Shown: piece after piece, positions 1 through 7,221 of the stretch
Position numbering within the stretch: the stretch's first letter is position 1
Layout of the letters: each line of letters opens with the position of its first letter
NCBI GenBank assembly: GCA_023392645.1
Contig: JAEVYR010000310.1
Coordinates: 1-16,715 of the forward strand
Direction of reading: 5' to 3'
Origin: Chloroflexota bacterium
GTDB taxonomy: Bacteria > Chloroflexota > Chloroflexia > Thermomicrobiales > UBA6265
DNA: 16,715 nt
Program-made: the position numbers and the translations under genes
The notes under the pieces: generated by a model
What the model was told of the DNA's origin: nothing
What the model saw: only the letters and a program-made list of their open reading frames with translations
Databases searched by the model: none

Positions 1-2
1 GT

Positions 3-1331
3 CTAGCCCTCGATGGCCGAGAGCTGCTCGATCACTGGCTGAGCCTCTTCCTCGAGCGTCTGGGCGACATCGGCGAACGCGTCGGCCGCGTCCACCTGGT
101 TCACCGTGATCTGCTCGAGCCCGCCGCCGATGATCTGGTCGCCGTTCGGGATGAACACCCGCGCGTAATCCTGCGGCTTCGTCTTCGGCAGCTGATCGAC
201 CGCCGTCTTGGCCTGCGGGAAGTCGTCGTAGAACGCCGCCATCTCGTCGCTTTCGACGGCCGACTTGCGGACCGGCATGTAGCCCGTCGTTTGCGCCCAG
301 TAGATCTGCGACTCCGGATTGGTGGCGAACTCGATGAATGCGAAGGCGGCTTCCTTCTTGGCGTCATCGGCGCCGGCCATGATCGACAGGCCAGACCCGC
401 CGGTGCAGCAGCCGAACGTGTACTTCTCCGGGATGAAGGCCGTGCCCCACTCGAACGTCGCGTTCTCGCGGATGCCGCCCATCGACCCGGTGGAGGCCAT
501 GATCGAGCTGAACAGGCCCGTGTTGAAGTCGTTGACGTGATCCTCGGTCGCGGTCGCCCACCCGTCGGCGATCGACGCACGGAAGAAGTTGCCGGCCTCG
601 ACGCCGTGCTCCTCATCGATCAGGATGTTGAACTCCTCATCGCTGTAGGCGCCCTCGTAGGCCCAGATCACGCACTGGAACAACCAGGCGTTGTACGACG
701 CGGCGTTCGGGTGACCGAAGGCATACCGGGTGGTCTTGTCGCCTTCCTTCACCATCAACTTGTCGGCGTTGGCGACGATGTCGTCCCAGTTGCTGACGAC
801 GCTCTCGTCGACGCCACCCTCGGCGAAGGCATCCTTGTTGTAGTAGAACAGCGGTGTCGAGCGCGCCATCGGAATCCAGAACTGCTGGTCCTGACGCACG
901 CCCTCGTTCCAGAGCGACTCGAAATAATCGTCGACCTCGACGTTGTTGGCCGACACGTAGTCGTTCAGCGGCGCGATCGCCTGGTTGAGGTAGAACTTGA
1001 ACCACCAGACATCGGACAGCGTGGCGATCTCCGGCACCTGGCGCGCCTGGAGGGCGGCCGTCAGCTTCTGCGCCGTCTCCTCGTAGGTCCCCTGGAACTG
1101 ATAGTTGACCTTGATGTCCGACTGGGACTCGTTGAAGCGCTTGACGAGCTCCTGCTCGGCCTCGCCATTGACGCCGCTTTGCGACGCCCACCAGGTGACC
1201 TCGACCGGACCGCTCTGGATCACGTTCGGCGCGGCGAACACGCTGCTCGCCTTCGCCCCGATGGCCGCGGCGGCGCCCGCACCGGCCGCGCCCTTCACCA
1301 GAGAACGTCGATTGATCTTCGTTCGCGTCAT
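3..1331 (-). CDS. Tat-exported extracellular solute-binding protein of a CUT1 ABC importer (UgpB-like)
   Basis: This is the substrate-capturing subunit of the importer whose two permeases lie directly upstream, and it acts outside the cytoplasmic membrane. The 442-residue protein starts with a twin-arginine signal (NRRSLVKG, Arg8-Arg9), an Ala/Gly-rich core and a cleavage-type site near residues 30-35 (SSVFAAPN). There is no lipobox cysteine, so a soluble or otherwise anchored protein is expected. The mature part opens with VTWWAS and contains blocks typical of family 1 solute-binding proteins, such as FNESQSDIKV, TGSMGGIREN, GGSGLSIM and TTGYMPVRKSAVES. By memory these resemble E. coli UgpB (glycerol-3-phosphate) more than maltose-binding protein, but the substrate is not proven. 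I chose the ATG at 1331 because GGAGG lies 8 bases before it and the Tat motif then sits at the N terminus; an in-frame ATG at 1346 is the alternative. The stop is 2 bases from the window edge, so downstream operon genes cannot be seen. Confidence 0.9.
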   Translation of the reverse strand: MTRTKINRRSLVKGAAGAGAAAAIGAKASSVFAAPNVIQSGPVEVTWWASQSGVNGEAEQELVKRFNESQSDIKVNYQFQGTYEETAQKLTAALQARQVPEIATLSDVWWFKFYLNQAIAPLNDYVSANNVEVDDYFESLWNEGVRQDQQFWIPMARSTPLFYYNKDAFAEGGVDESVVSNWDDIVANADKLMVKEGDKTTRYAFGHPNAASYNAWLFQCVIWAYEGAYSDEEFNILIDEEHGVEAGNFFRASIADGWATATEDHVNDFNTGLFSSIMASTGSMGGIRENATFEWGTAFIPEKYTFGCCTGGSGLSIMAGADDAKKEAAFAFIEFATNPESQIYWAQTTGYMPVRKSAVESDEMAAFYDDFPQAKTAVDQLPKTKPQDYARVFIPNGDQIIGGGLEQITVNQVDAADAFADVAQTLEEEAQPVIEQLSAIEG

Positions 1332-1348
1332 GCCACGATCCTCCATGC

Positions 1349-1398
1349 GGCGCCCACTCCGGCGCCACGGTTACCCGTAGCCTCGCCTGCGTCGGCGA
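1349..1398 (-). other. Two GC-rich stem-loops between permease and binding-protein genes
   Basis: The 72-base gap between the UgpE-like permease and the binding protein holds two inverted repeats. One has arms GGCGCC/GGCGCC (1349-1354 and 1361-1366) with a 6-base loop. The other has arms TCGCC/GGCGA (1383-1387 and 1394-1398), also with a 6-base loop. Neither is followed by a T-run, so a simple intrinsic terminator is unlikely. Stem-loops placed just before a binding-protein gene are known in other ABC operons to stabilise the mRNA part that must be made in excess; that role here is inference. Confidence 0.45.
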
Positions 1399-1403
1399 TG
1401 GCG

Positions 1404-2270
1404 CTAGCCCTTGGTCGCACCGGCGGTGAGGCCTTCGATGATGAACCGCTGGGCAAACAGGAAGACAATCAGCAGCGGGAATACCACAAAGAACGTGGCC
1501 GCCATGATGACGCCCCATTCGTTGTTCCCTTCTGCGTCAAAGAGGTAGGAGATGCCGACCGTCAGCGTCCGCATGTTTTCGGTGTTCGTGATGACGAGCG
1601 GCCACAGGTAGTCGTTCCACTTCGAGACGATCGAGATCAGGCCGAAGGTGACCAAAACCGGCTTGGCCATGGGGATCACGATGCCGGTGAGGATGCGCAG
1701 GTGCCCCGCGCCATCGACTTTCGCGGCATCGAGCACCTCCCGCGGCATGCCGAGGAAGCTCTGCCTGAGCATGAAGGTGCCGAAGGCGACCGATGCGCCC
1801 GGCAGGATGATGGCCTGGTAGGTGTTGATCCAGCTCTCGCCGATCAGGTCGTAGATGGTCGATCCGAAGAACACGTAGTTCGGCAGGATCGTCACCTGGT
1901 TCGGGATCATCAGCGCCGCCAGCAGGATCACGAAGATCACGTTCTTGAACGGGAACCGCAGGTAGGCGAGCGCGTACGCGGTCAGCGTGGCGTTGGTGAT
2001 CTCCAGCGCCGCGCCGGCGAAGGTGGTGAAGATGCTGTTGATGTAGAAGCGGTCGAACGGCGCCGCGTTCCAGGCGTCCTTGTAGTTGACCCAGCGCGGC
2101 GATTCCGGGATCCACTTCATTTCGGTCGAGTAGATCTCCTGCGTCGTTTTCAGCGAGCCGGAGATCATCCAGAACAGCGGGATCCCGATGACGAGCACGA
2201 TGAGTATCATCGCCAGGTAGCCGAGTGCCCTCTGGCCCGTCAACTGTTGGCGCTGCGAGAGACTAGCCAT
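1404..2270 (-). CDS. ABC importer inner-membrane permease, MalG/UgpE type
   Basis: One of the two membrane subunits that form the substrate channel of the importer. The protein has 288 residues, usual for this subunit, with about six hydrophobic segments (roughly residues 17-37, 79-102, 110-133, 150-170, 203-226 and 253-273). The cytoplasmic EAA loop that docks the ATPase is clear at 179-200 (LDAAKVDGAG, then IP). Other subunit hallmarks are LFWMISGSLKT near the first helix and SKWNDYLWPLV at 216-226. Its ATG lies inside the end of the preceding permease gene (8-base overlap, 2263-2270), so the two are probably translationally coupled. The binding-protein gene follows after 72 bases. The family is certain; the substrate is not. 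Confidence 0.92.
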   Translation of the reverse strand: MASLSQRQQLTGQRALGYLAMILIVLVIGIPLFWMISGSLKTTQEIYSTEMKWIPESPRWVNYKDAWNAAPFDRFYINSIFTTFAGAALEITNATLTAYALAYLRFPFKNVIFVILLAALMIPNQVTILPNYVFFGSTIYDLIGESWINTYQAIILPGASVAFGTFMLRQSFLGMPREVLDAAKVDGAGHLRILTGIVIPMAKPVLVTFGLISIVSKWNDYLWPLVITNTENMRTLTVGISYLFDAEGNNEWGVIMAATFFVVFPLLIVFLFAQRFIIEGLTAGATKG

Positions 2271-3222
2271 AGTGCACCTTCGCTTCCGAGTACTTGAGCT
2301 GGATCAGGGTGACGCCCATCATCAGGACGAACATGATCAGGGCGGCCGCGGCCGAGCGCCCGGCGTTGAAGGCGATGAATCCCTGCTCGTAGATGTAGTA
2401 GATCAGCGTGTTCGTGGCATCCACCGGACCGCCGCGGGTCATGATGCGAATGATGTCGAACGATTGGAAGGTGCTGAGAATCGACGTGACCACCAGGAAG
2501 AAGGCGATCGGCGACAGCATCGGCAGCGTCACCGAGCGAAAGCGCCAGAGCACATTGGCGCCATCGACCTTGGCGGCGTCATAGAGATCCTGCGGGATCG
2601 CCTGAAGCCCGGCGAGAAAGATGACCGCCGTGAACCCGAGGTTCTTCCAGACGTAGACGATGATCACCGCCGGCATCGCCCATTCCGGCCGGTTGAGCCA
2701 GTCGGGGGAGCTCAGGCCGACCCAGCCGAGCAATTCGGCGAGGATGCCGAAGCGCGGATCGAAAATGTAGGCCCACACGATGCCGATCGCCGCGCCGGAG
2801 AGCATGTATGGCGCGAACACCACCGCGCGGGCCGTGTTGCGGAACCGGAGGCGCTGGTTCAACAGGAGCGCGATCAGGAGGCCGAGCGCCAGTGACAGCC
2901 CGACCGCCGCGACCGTGAAGTAGAGGGTATTCCAGAGCACCTGGTGGAACTTGCTGTTCGTCAACAGGTACTGGAAGTTGTCCAACCCGACGTCGGTGCG
3001 TACCGGCGCGAGCATGTCCCAGCGCTGCGTGCTCAGCCGCATGTTTTCGATCATCGGCCAGTACGAGAAGAGCGTGAAAAGCGCCAGGTTGGGCCCGGCG
3101 AAAAGAATGAACAGCACCCACTCCTTGTTCAGGAGATTGAAGCTGCGTTTCGGTTTGGCGACCTCGATCGCACTGCCCTGGAACACCGCTGTGCCCGAGT
3201 TCTCTGATCCTGCCATCCTCAT
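2263..3222 (-). CDS. ABC importer inner-membrane permease, MalF/UgpA type
   Basis: First gene of the importer operon and partner of the following permease. The product has 319 residues: a roughly 33-residue polar N terminus, then about six membrane segments. The EAA loop is at 214-234 (YDAAKVDGANVLWRF, then TLP). The block TRGGPVDATNTLIYYIYEQG at 262-281 is characteristic of UgpA/MalF-type subunits, and the C terminus (KYSEAKVHYG) recalls UgpA. Two ATG codons, at 3222 and 3216, are possible and neither has a well-spaced ribosome site; I use the first. An inverted repeat lies just upstream (3231-3246). No ATP-binding subunit is seen, so the complex needs an ATPase encoded off the left edge or a shared MsmK/UgpC-type ATPase. 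Confidence 0.92.
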   Translation of the reverse strand: MRMAGSENSGTAVFQGSAIEVAKPKRSFNLLNKEWVLFILFAGPNLALFTLFSYWPMIENMRLSTQRWDMLAPVRTDVGLDNFQYLLTNSKFHQVLWNTLYFTVAAVGLSLALGLLIALLLNQRLRFRNTARAVVFAPYMLSGAAIGIVWAYIFDPRFGILAELLGWVGLSSPDWLNRPEWAMPAVIIVYVWKNLGFTAVIFLAGLQAIPQDLYDAAKVDGANVLWRFRSVTLPMLSPIAFFLVVTSILSTFQSFDIIRIMTRGGPVDATNTLIYYIYEQGFIAFNAGRSAAAALIMFVLMMGVTLIQLKYSEAKVHYG

Positions 3223-3230
3223 CCCATGTT

Positions 3231-3246
3231 ACCGGCCGATGCCGGT
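3231..3246 (-). promoter_or_regulatory. Perfect inverted repeat in the 5' leader of the importer operon
   Basis: ACCGGC and GCCGGT form perfect 6-base arms around a 4-base centre, ending 8 bases before the first permease ATG. In the mRNA it would be a small hairpin next to the translation start. It could equally be a protein operator; nothing in the sequence decides. Confidence 0.35.
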
Positions 3247-3285
3247 GTGTCCTTCAACCGAACCCGAGGTGTATCGCCGAGCCTG

Positions 3286-3323
3286 GCACATTGGAGCACA
3301 TTTGTGCGGCGTGCGTCCCGCAC
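3286..3323. promoter_or_regulatory. Clustered dyad and tandem elements upstream of the importer operon
   Basis: GCACATT occurs at 3286-3292 and again at 3296-3302, ten bases apart and so on the same helix face. The second copy forms the dyad GCACA-TT-TGTGC (3296-3307). A further dyad follows, GTGCGG (3304-3309) with CCGCAC (3318-3323), or GTGCG/CGCAC with a 3-base loop. The cluster lies 64-101 bases before the permease start on the minus strand, a usual place for regulator binding. No regulator gene is nearby to pair with it. Confidence 0.35.
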
Positions 3324-3367
3324 GGGATTGCTGCCGTACGATCTATGCAAACGAACTTGGCGAACTC

Positions 3368-3379
3368 GATGTTAACATC
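3368..3379. promoter_or_regulatory. Perfect 12-base palindrome, candidate operator
   Basis: GATGTTAACATC is its own reverse complement and is AT-rich in a GC-rich genome. Its size and symmetry would suit a LacI- or GntR-type regulator, both common for carbohydrate importers. It lies 146 bases upstream of the importer's first ATG. A chance palindrome cannot be excluded from one site. Confidence 0.35.
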
Positions 3380-3670
3380 CCAAAGCTTACCCCGTCAGGT
3401 GAGCTTTCTGCCGCTCCGGCGGCGTCAGCCGCTGGTTGACGATCGCACCGCCGGACCACCGGACCGGAGTCCTTGTAAAGGTGTCCCATCTTTGAAGGGG
3501 TGCACCGCTTTCGCCGGTCGCGCCGGGGCAGGGGTGGGGTAAACGCGGCTCAGGGTGCCTGGGGATGGCGACGGTCACTCCATCGAAACCCGTGCGGAGC
3601 GGCGGAATGCGGGCAGGCGGTCGGGCTTGGGAGCGCGATGACCACGGGCAAAGGATTGAACGGGTTTCAC

Positions 3671-4408
3671 ATGGCGAATGCGTCAGCGGGTCAACCAGCA
3701 TCGACATCTAGTGGAAAGCGGACCGGCCGCTGGGTGCTCGCCATCGATACGTCGGCCGATCGAGCGGGGATCGCCCTGTTCGATGGCGAGGCGCTCCACG
3801 AGTGCGCGTGGCCGGCCGAGCGCCGGCAAACCACGGAGGTGCCGCTGCGCATCGCCGAGCTGCTGGATCGGGCCGGGCTGGCGCCGTCCGACCTCGGCGG
3901 CGTCGCCGTCGCGATCGGGCCGGGCACCTTCACCGGATTGCGAGTGGGGCTCAGCTTCGCGAAGGGCCTGGCCATGGCCGAGGCCCTGCCGATTGTCGGC
4001 GTGCCGACGCTCCAGGCGACCGCGCTGCCGTGGACGCGCGCCGGGCGGTCGGTCATTGCGGTGCTGCCGGCGGGACGGGGGCGGCTCGTCTGGCAGCGAT
4101 TCGGGGATGCCGCCGGTGCGGAACCAGTCAACGGCACCCCGGCGGAGCTGCTCGACGCGGTTGGCGAGACCCCGGTCGACGCGATCGTGGGAGAACTGCC
4201 GGCGGCGCTCGGGCAAGCGCTGGCGTCGTCGCCGGTGCCGGTGCTGGCCGAGCCGGGGTTGGGCAGCCGGATCGGCGGCGTTGCCCGTCTCGGAGGAGAG
4301 GCCCTCGCGTCGGGTCGGGCCGACGATCTTGCCACCCTCGAGCCCATCTACGTCCACGGCGTCTCGAAAGCCGCCCGACCCGTCCGCGACAAGGGGCCGA
4401 AGCCGTAG
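3671..4408 (+). CDS. tsaB: TsaB, non-catalytic partner in tRNA threonylcarbamoyladenosine (t6A) synthesis
   Basis: TsaB is an ASKHA-fold scaffold that binds TsaD and TsaE in the cytoplasm for t6A37 modification of ANN-decoding tRNAs. From the ATG at 3671 the protein has 245 residues. It contains the phosphate-1-like block AIDTS (24-28) and the family signature GPGTFTGLRVGLSFAKG (83-99), followed by PIVGVPTLQA. The block that in E. coli TsaB reads DARMGEVYW is here PAGRGRLVW (133-141), losing the Asp and Glu, and the conserved His of the HTQ region is absent. The extra 20 N-terminal residues and lack of a clear ribosome site leave the start open; an in-frame ATG at 3638, with GGGAG 4-5 bases before it, would add 11 residues. 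TsaD, TsaE and RimI are not adjacent. The family assignment is firm. Confidence 0.9.
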   Translation: MANASAGQPASTSSGKRTGRWVLAIDTSADRAGIALFDGEALHECAWPAERRQTTEVPLRIAELLDRAGLAPSDLGGVAVAIGPGTFTGLRVGLSFAKGLAMAEALPIVGVPTLQATALPWTRAGRSVIAVLPAGRGRLVWQRFGDAAGAEPVNGTPAELLDAVGETPVDAIVGELPAALGQALASSPVPVLAEPGLGSRIGGVARLGGEALASGRADDLATLEPIYVHGVSKAARPVRDKGPKP

Positions 4409-4458
4409 GAGCCGCGATTGTGCCGGTCGGTCTGTTTTCGCCACCGTAGCGGCGGGTG

Positions 4459-4487
4459 TGGTCAGGCGCGGCGACCTGCCCGATACT
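4459..4487 (+). promoter_or_regulatory. Candidate sigma-70-type promoter of the cox maturation operon
   Basis: TGGTCA (4459-4464) and GATACT (4482-4487) are separated by 17 bases, each matching four or more positions of the consensus boxes. The start of transcription would be near 4494, some 55 bases before the coxD start. A small dyad CACCG/CGGTG (about 4517-4531) lies in the leader. Confidence 0.4.
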
Positions 4488-4548
4488 TGCGAGGTGAATG
4501 TTTTGGGACTACCGACACCGTGCCCCGGTGCCAAAGTGAGGCCGTTCG

Positions 4549-5496
4549 TTGAGTACTGACGTTGTGACTTCCACCGCCGATACCGCCCGCGCGGGCTTGC
4601 CGTTCAGCTCCGTGAGCGAGTTGGAAACCGCGCTGCGCGAAAAGAAGTACGTCGCCGATCGCGGCCTGGCGACGACGATCTACCTCACCCTGGCAATGCA
4701 GAAGCCCCTGCTGCTGGAGGGCGAGGCCGGAGTGGGGAAAACCGAGATCGCCAAGGTGCTCGCCGACATGCTCGGCGCGCCCCTGATCCGCCTCCAGTGC
4801 TACGAGGGACTCGACGCCTCCTCCGCCATCTACGAGTGGGACTACCCGCGCCAGATGCTCTTCCTGCGCTCGCTGGAAGCGGCCGGGGCACTCGGCACCG
4901 AGCAGGTGCGCAAGGACCTCTTCTCCGAGGAGTTCCTGCTCAAGCGCCCGCTGCTGCAGGCGATCGACGCTGCGCATCATCAGTCGCCGGTGCTGCTGAT
5001 CGACGAGGTCGACCGCGCCGACCAGGAGCTGGAAGCCTTCCTGCTGGAGTTGCTTTCCGACTTCCAGGTGACCGTGCCCGAGCTGGGTACGATCCGCGCC
5101 GAGCATGTTCCGATCGTAATCCTCACCTCGAACCGCACTCGCGAGATTCACGACGCGCTCAAGCGCCGCTGCCTCTACCACTGGATCGACTTCCCCGACT
5201 TCGACAAGGAGTACCGCATCCTTTCGGCGAAGGTGCCGGACGCGAGCGAGCGCCTCGCCACCCAGATTTGCACCTTCACGCAGGGGCTGCGCGATGTCGA
5301 CCTGTTCAAGTCGCCCGGCATGGCCGAAACGCTCGACTGGGCCCAGGCGCTGCTCGCGCTCGGCAGCAAGGACCTCTCCGACGAGGTGGTGGAAGCGACG
5401 CTCGGCGTGATCCTGAAGTATCAGGAAGACGTCGACCGGATTTCCGGCGATCACACCCAGCGTCTCGTCGCGGAAGCGCTCGATGCCACAAGGTAA
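4549..5496 (+). CDS. coxD: MoxR-family AAA+ ATPase, CoxD-like chaperone for molybdenum hydroxylase maturation
   Basis: In Oligotropha CO dehydrogenase, CoxD is the AAA+ ATPase that works with the VWA protein CoxE to finish the Mo/Cu active site; here the same pair is adjacent. The 315-residue protein carries Walker A GEAGVGKT (58-65), Walker B LLIDEVDR (149-156), sensor-1 TSNRTREI (193-200, Asn195) and Arg-finger region LKRRCLYHW (204-212). This is the usual MoxR order and length. The start is TTG at 4549, chosen because AGTGAGG lies 7 bases before it and the N terminus then has normal length; a GTG at 4564 is the alternative. The coxE start lies inside its end (14-base overlap), indicating coupled translation. 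The same ATPase type also serves non-CO hydroxylases, so the final client is not certain. Confidence 0.9.
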   Translation: MSTDVVTSTADTARAGLPFSSVSELETALREKKYVADRGLATTIYLTLAMQKPLLLEGEAGVGKTEIAKVLADMLGAPLIRLQCYEGLDASSAIYEWDYPRQMLFLRSLEAAGALGTEQVRKDLFSEEFLLKRPLLQAIDAAHHQSPVLLIDEVDRADQELEAFLLELLSDFQVTVPELGTIRAEHVPIVILTSNRTREIHDALKRRCLYHWIDFPDFDKEYRILSAKVPDASERLATQICTFTQGLRDVDLFKSPGMAETLDWAQALLALGSKDLSDEVVEATLGVILKYQEDVDRISGDHTQRLVAEALDATR

Positions 5497-6820
5497 CAAC
5501 CCGCTCAGCCAGTACAGCGCCCGGCAGAATCGCCGCGCCGCCGCCACCGACGTCAACGCCGAGACCGTCCGGCGCAACCTGTTGCGCTTCGGGCGGCGCC
5601 TTCGATCGGCTGGTCTTCCCATCGGACCGGGGCAGATCCTCGAATTCGTCGAGGCGCTCGACCGCGTGTCCCTCTACCGCTACGACGACGTCTACCACGC
5701 CGCTCGGGTGACGCTGGTGACCCGCCCGGAGCAGCACGTCGTCTTCAAGGCCGAGTTCGAGCAATTCTGGTACGACCTGTTGCAGGAGCGGATGATGCCG
5801 CTCGAGGAGTACCTCACCAGCGACGAGCAGCAGGGCGGCAAGCCGCGCCCGGGCGATACGCCAGAGGACCGCAAGAACGCCAACGGCCAGGCCGCCTCCG
5901 GCGAGGCCGAGCGGCAGGTGCTCGCGATCGAAGGCGTCGACGACGGCGGCGATATCGGCGAAACCGAAGATTACGAGACGCCGCCCGAGGACGTGCTGCT
6001 CTTCAGCGGCCGGGAGGCGCTGCGCAAGAAGGATTTCGCCCGCTTCACCGACGAGGAGATCGCCGAGGCGCGCCGGATCATGGCCGCCATGTCGTGGCGG
6101 CTCAGCACGCGCGAGACGCGCCGGCGGCAGAAGGCGACCCGCGGCGATTTCATCGACTACCGTCGCACGCTGCGCGAATCGATGAAGCACGGAGGCGTGC
6201 CCATCGACCTGAAGCACCGGGCGCGCAAGCATCGGATGCGCCCGCTCGTGCTGATCTGCGACATCTCCGGCTCGATGGATCGCTACTCGCGCATGCTGCT
6301 GCGGTTCGTCCATGCGCTGGAACACGGACTCGACTCGGTCGAGGTGTTCGTGTTCGGCACACGGCTCACGCGCATCACGCGCGAGCTGCGCAAGCGCGAC
6401 GTCGATCAGGCGATCGAGGATGTCGTCGCGTCGGTCGATGACTGGTCCGGCGGCACCCGCATCGGCGAGGCGATCAAGACGTTCAACTACGACTGGAGCC
6501 GCCGGGTGCTGCGTTCGGGCGCAACCGTGGTGGTGATCAGTGACGGTTGGGACCGGGGCGACCCGGACTTGCTGGGCAGCGAGATGGCGCGCTTGCAGCG
6601 CTCCTGCCGGCGGCTGATCTGGCTCAACCCGCTGCTCGGCGCGCCCGGCTACCAGCCGCTGACGCAGGGTATTCGTGCCGCGCTTCCGTCCATCGATCAC
6701 TTCCTGCCGGTGCATAACCTGCAAAGTCTGGAGGTCCTCGCCGACCTGCTCGGCGAGGCGGATGACCAGCCGCCCCGACGCCGCGCCCAGCGAGTGTCGC
6801 CATCTCGCAAGGCATCCTGA
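5483..6820 (+). CDS. coxE: CoxE-like von Willebrand factor A domain protein
   Basis: Partner of the MoxR ATPase, thought to act as the metal-dependent adaptor that binds the immature hydroxylase. The 445-residue protein has an N-terminal helical region (about 20-110) with FGRRLRSAGLPIGPG typical of CoxE. A charged low-complexity linker follows (about 112-170). The C-terminal VWA domain (about 253-425) has an intact MIDAS site: DISGS (260-264), the Thr of GGT (325) and SDGWDRGD (353-360, Asp354). The tail is basic (PPRRRAQR). The ATG at 5483 overlaps coxD by 14 bases. The gene ends in the -35 box of a second promoter candidate. Family and role by context are strong; the client enzyme is inferred. 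Confidence 0.92.
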   Translation: MPQGNNPLSQYSARQNRRAAATDVNAETVRRNLLRFGRRLRSAGLPIGPGQILEFVEALDRVSLYRYDDVYHAARVTLVTRPEQHVVFKAEFEQFWYDLLQERMMPLEEYLTSDEQQGGKPRPGDTPEDRKNANGQAASGEAERQVLAIEGVDDGGDIGETEDYETPPEDVLLFSGREALRKKDFARFTDEEIAEARRIMAAMSWRLSTRETRRRQKATRGDFIDYRRTLRESMKHGGVPIDLKHRARKHRMRPLVLICDISGSMDRYSRMLLRFVHALEHGLDSVEVFVFGTRLTRITRELRKRDVDQAIEDVVASVDDWSGGTRIGEAIKTFNYDWSRRVLRSGATVVVISDGWDRGDPDLLGSEMARLQRSCRRLIWLNPLLGAPGYQPLTQGIRAALPSIDHFLPVHNLQSLEVLADLLGEADDQPPRRRAQRVSPSRKAS

Positions 6821-6845
6821 CAACGGCGCGCGGTGGCGGTAGGCT
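6817..6845 (+). promoter_or_regulatory. Candidate internal promoter before the XdhC/MocA half of the operon
   Basis: CTGACA (6817-6822, five of six matches to TTGACA) and TAGGCT (6840-6845) are exactly 17 bases apart. The -35 box overlaps the coxE stop. Transcription would begin near 6852, about 50 bases before the small XdhC gene. It suggests that the cofactor-handling genes can be expressed apart from the ATPase/VWA pair. Confidence 0.5.
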
Positions 6846-6900
6846 GGACCCAAGCGACGTTTCGGGCACCGATGTGCCTCGGGAAAGGCGTGGTGGCGTG

Positions 6901-7221
6901 ATGGCGGAGTGGCTTTCCGAAATCGATCAATGGCGCGCGGAAGGAAAACAGGTCGCGCTGGCGACGGTCGTGAACGTGATCGGGTCGGCCCCGCGGCCGG
7001 TGGGCGCGCGGATGGCGATCACCGACAAGGGCCAGCTGGCGGGTTCGGTCAGCGGCGGCTGTGTCGAGACCGCCGTGGTGCTGGAGGCGCAACAGGTGTT
7101 GCGCAACAACGCCCCGCGGCTGGTGGAGTACGGCATCTCGGATGAGATGGCATGGGACGTCGGCTTGAGCTGCGGCGGTACGATCGAAGTCTTCATCGAG
7201 CCTGTGGAACCTGCGTCATGA
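6901..7221 (+). CDS. Single-domain XdhC/CoxI protein (molybdenum cofactor handling)
   Basis: A stand-alone XdhC_CoxI domain of 106 residues. In the family this domain helps bind the molybdenum cofactor and deliver its sulfurated form to hydroxylases. Visible motifs are VALATVVNVIGSAPRPVGAR (18-37), GSVSGGCVE (48-56, Cys54) and LSCGGTIEVFIEP (89-101, Cys91). The Rossmann half found in full-length XdhC is absent and instead lies in the next gene, whose ATG overlaps this stop by 4 bases. The ATG at 6901 gives the normal N terminus; in-frame GTG codons at 6898 and 6874 are alternatives, with GAAAGG at 6883-6888 as a moderate ribosome site. A free first domain followed by a second XdhC ORF is a known arrangement, so I regard it as intact, not truncated. 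Confidence 0.88.
   Translation: MAEWLSEIDQWRAEGKQVALATVVNVIGSAPRPVGARMAITDKGQLAGSVSGGCVETAVVLEAQQVLRNNAPRLVEYGISDEMAWDVGLSCGGTIEVFIEPVEPAS

Larger units (their letters stand above)
3223..3670. other. 448-base intergenic region between divergent importer operon and tsaB
   Basis: I see no credible gene here. Short open frames exist on both strands but have no family motif or ribosome site. The part from about 3280 to 3400 is richer in A and T than its surroundings and probably carries the importer promoter. I could not identify a convincing -35/-10 pair on either strand. Dyad elements are listed separately (3231-3246, 3286-3323, 3368-3379). The 3440-3540 part is GC-rich with a CCGGACC direct repeat near 3450-3465. 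Confidence 0.6.

Noticed and set aside
291..2297. Long plus-strand open frame (668 codons) opposite the binding protein and UgpE-like permease
   Set aside because: It is the antisense shadow of two genes with clear family motifs. Its translation is rich in Arg, Asp, Val and His with no domain, as expected in GC-rich DNA.
3387..3707. Minus-strand open frame (106 codons) upstream of tsaB
   Set aside because: No ribosome site, no recognisable domain, and it overlaps the tsaB start. It is treated as chance.
5306..6853. Long minus-strand open frame (515 codons) opposite coxE
   Set aside because: Shadow of coxE, whose VWA motifs and overlap with coxD are convincing.
6901..7221. Small XdhC gene as a truncated pseudogene
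   Set aside because: All domain motifs are intact, it is coupled to the next gene, and split XdhC arrangements are known.
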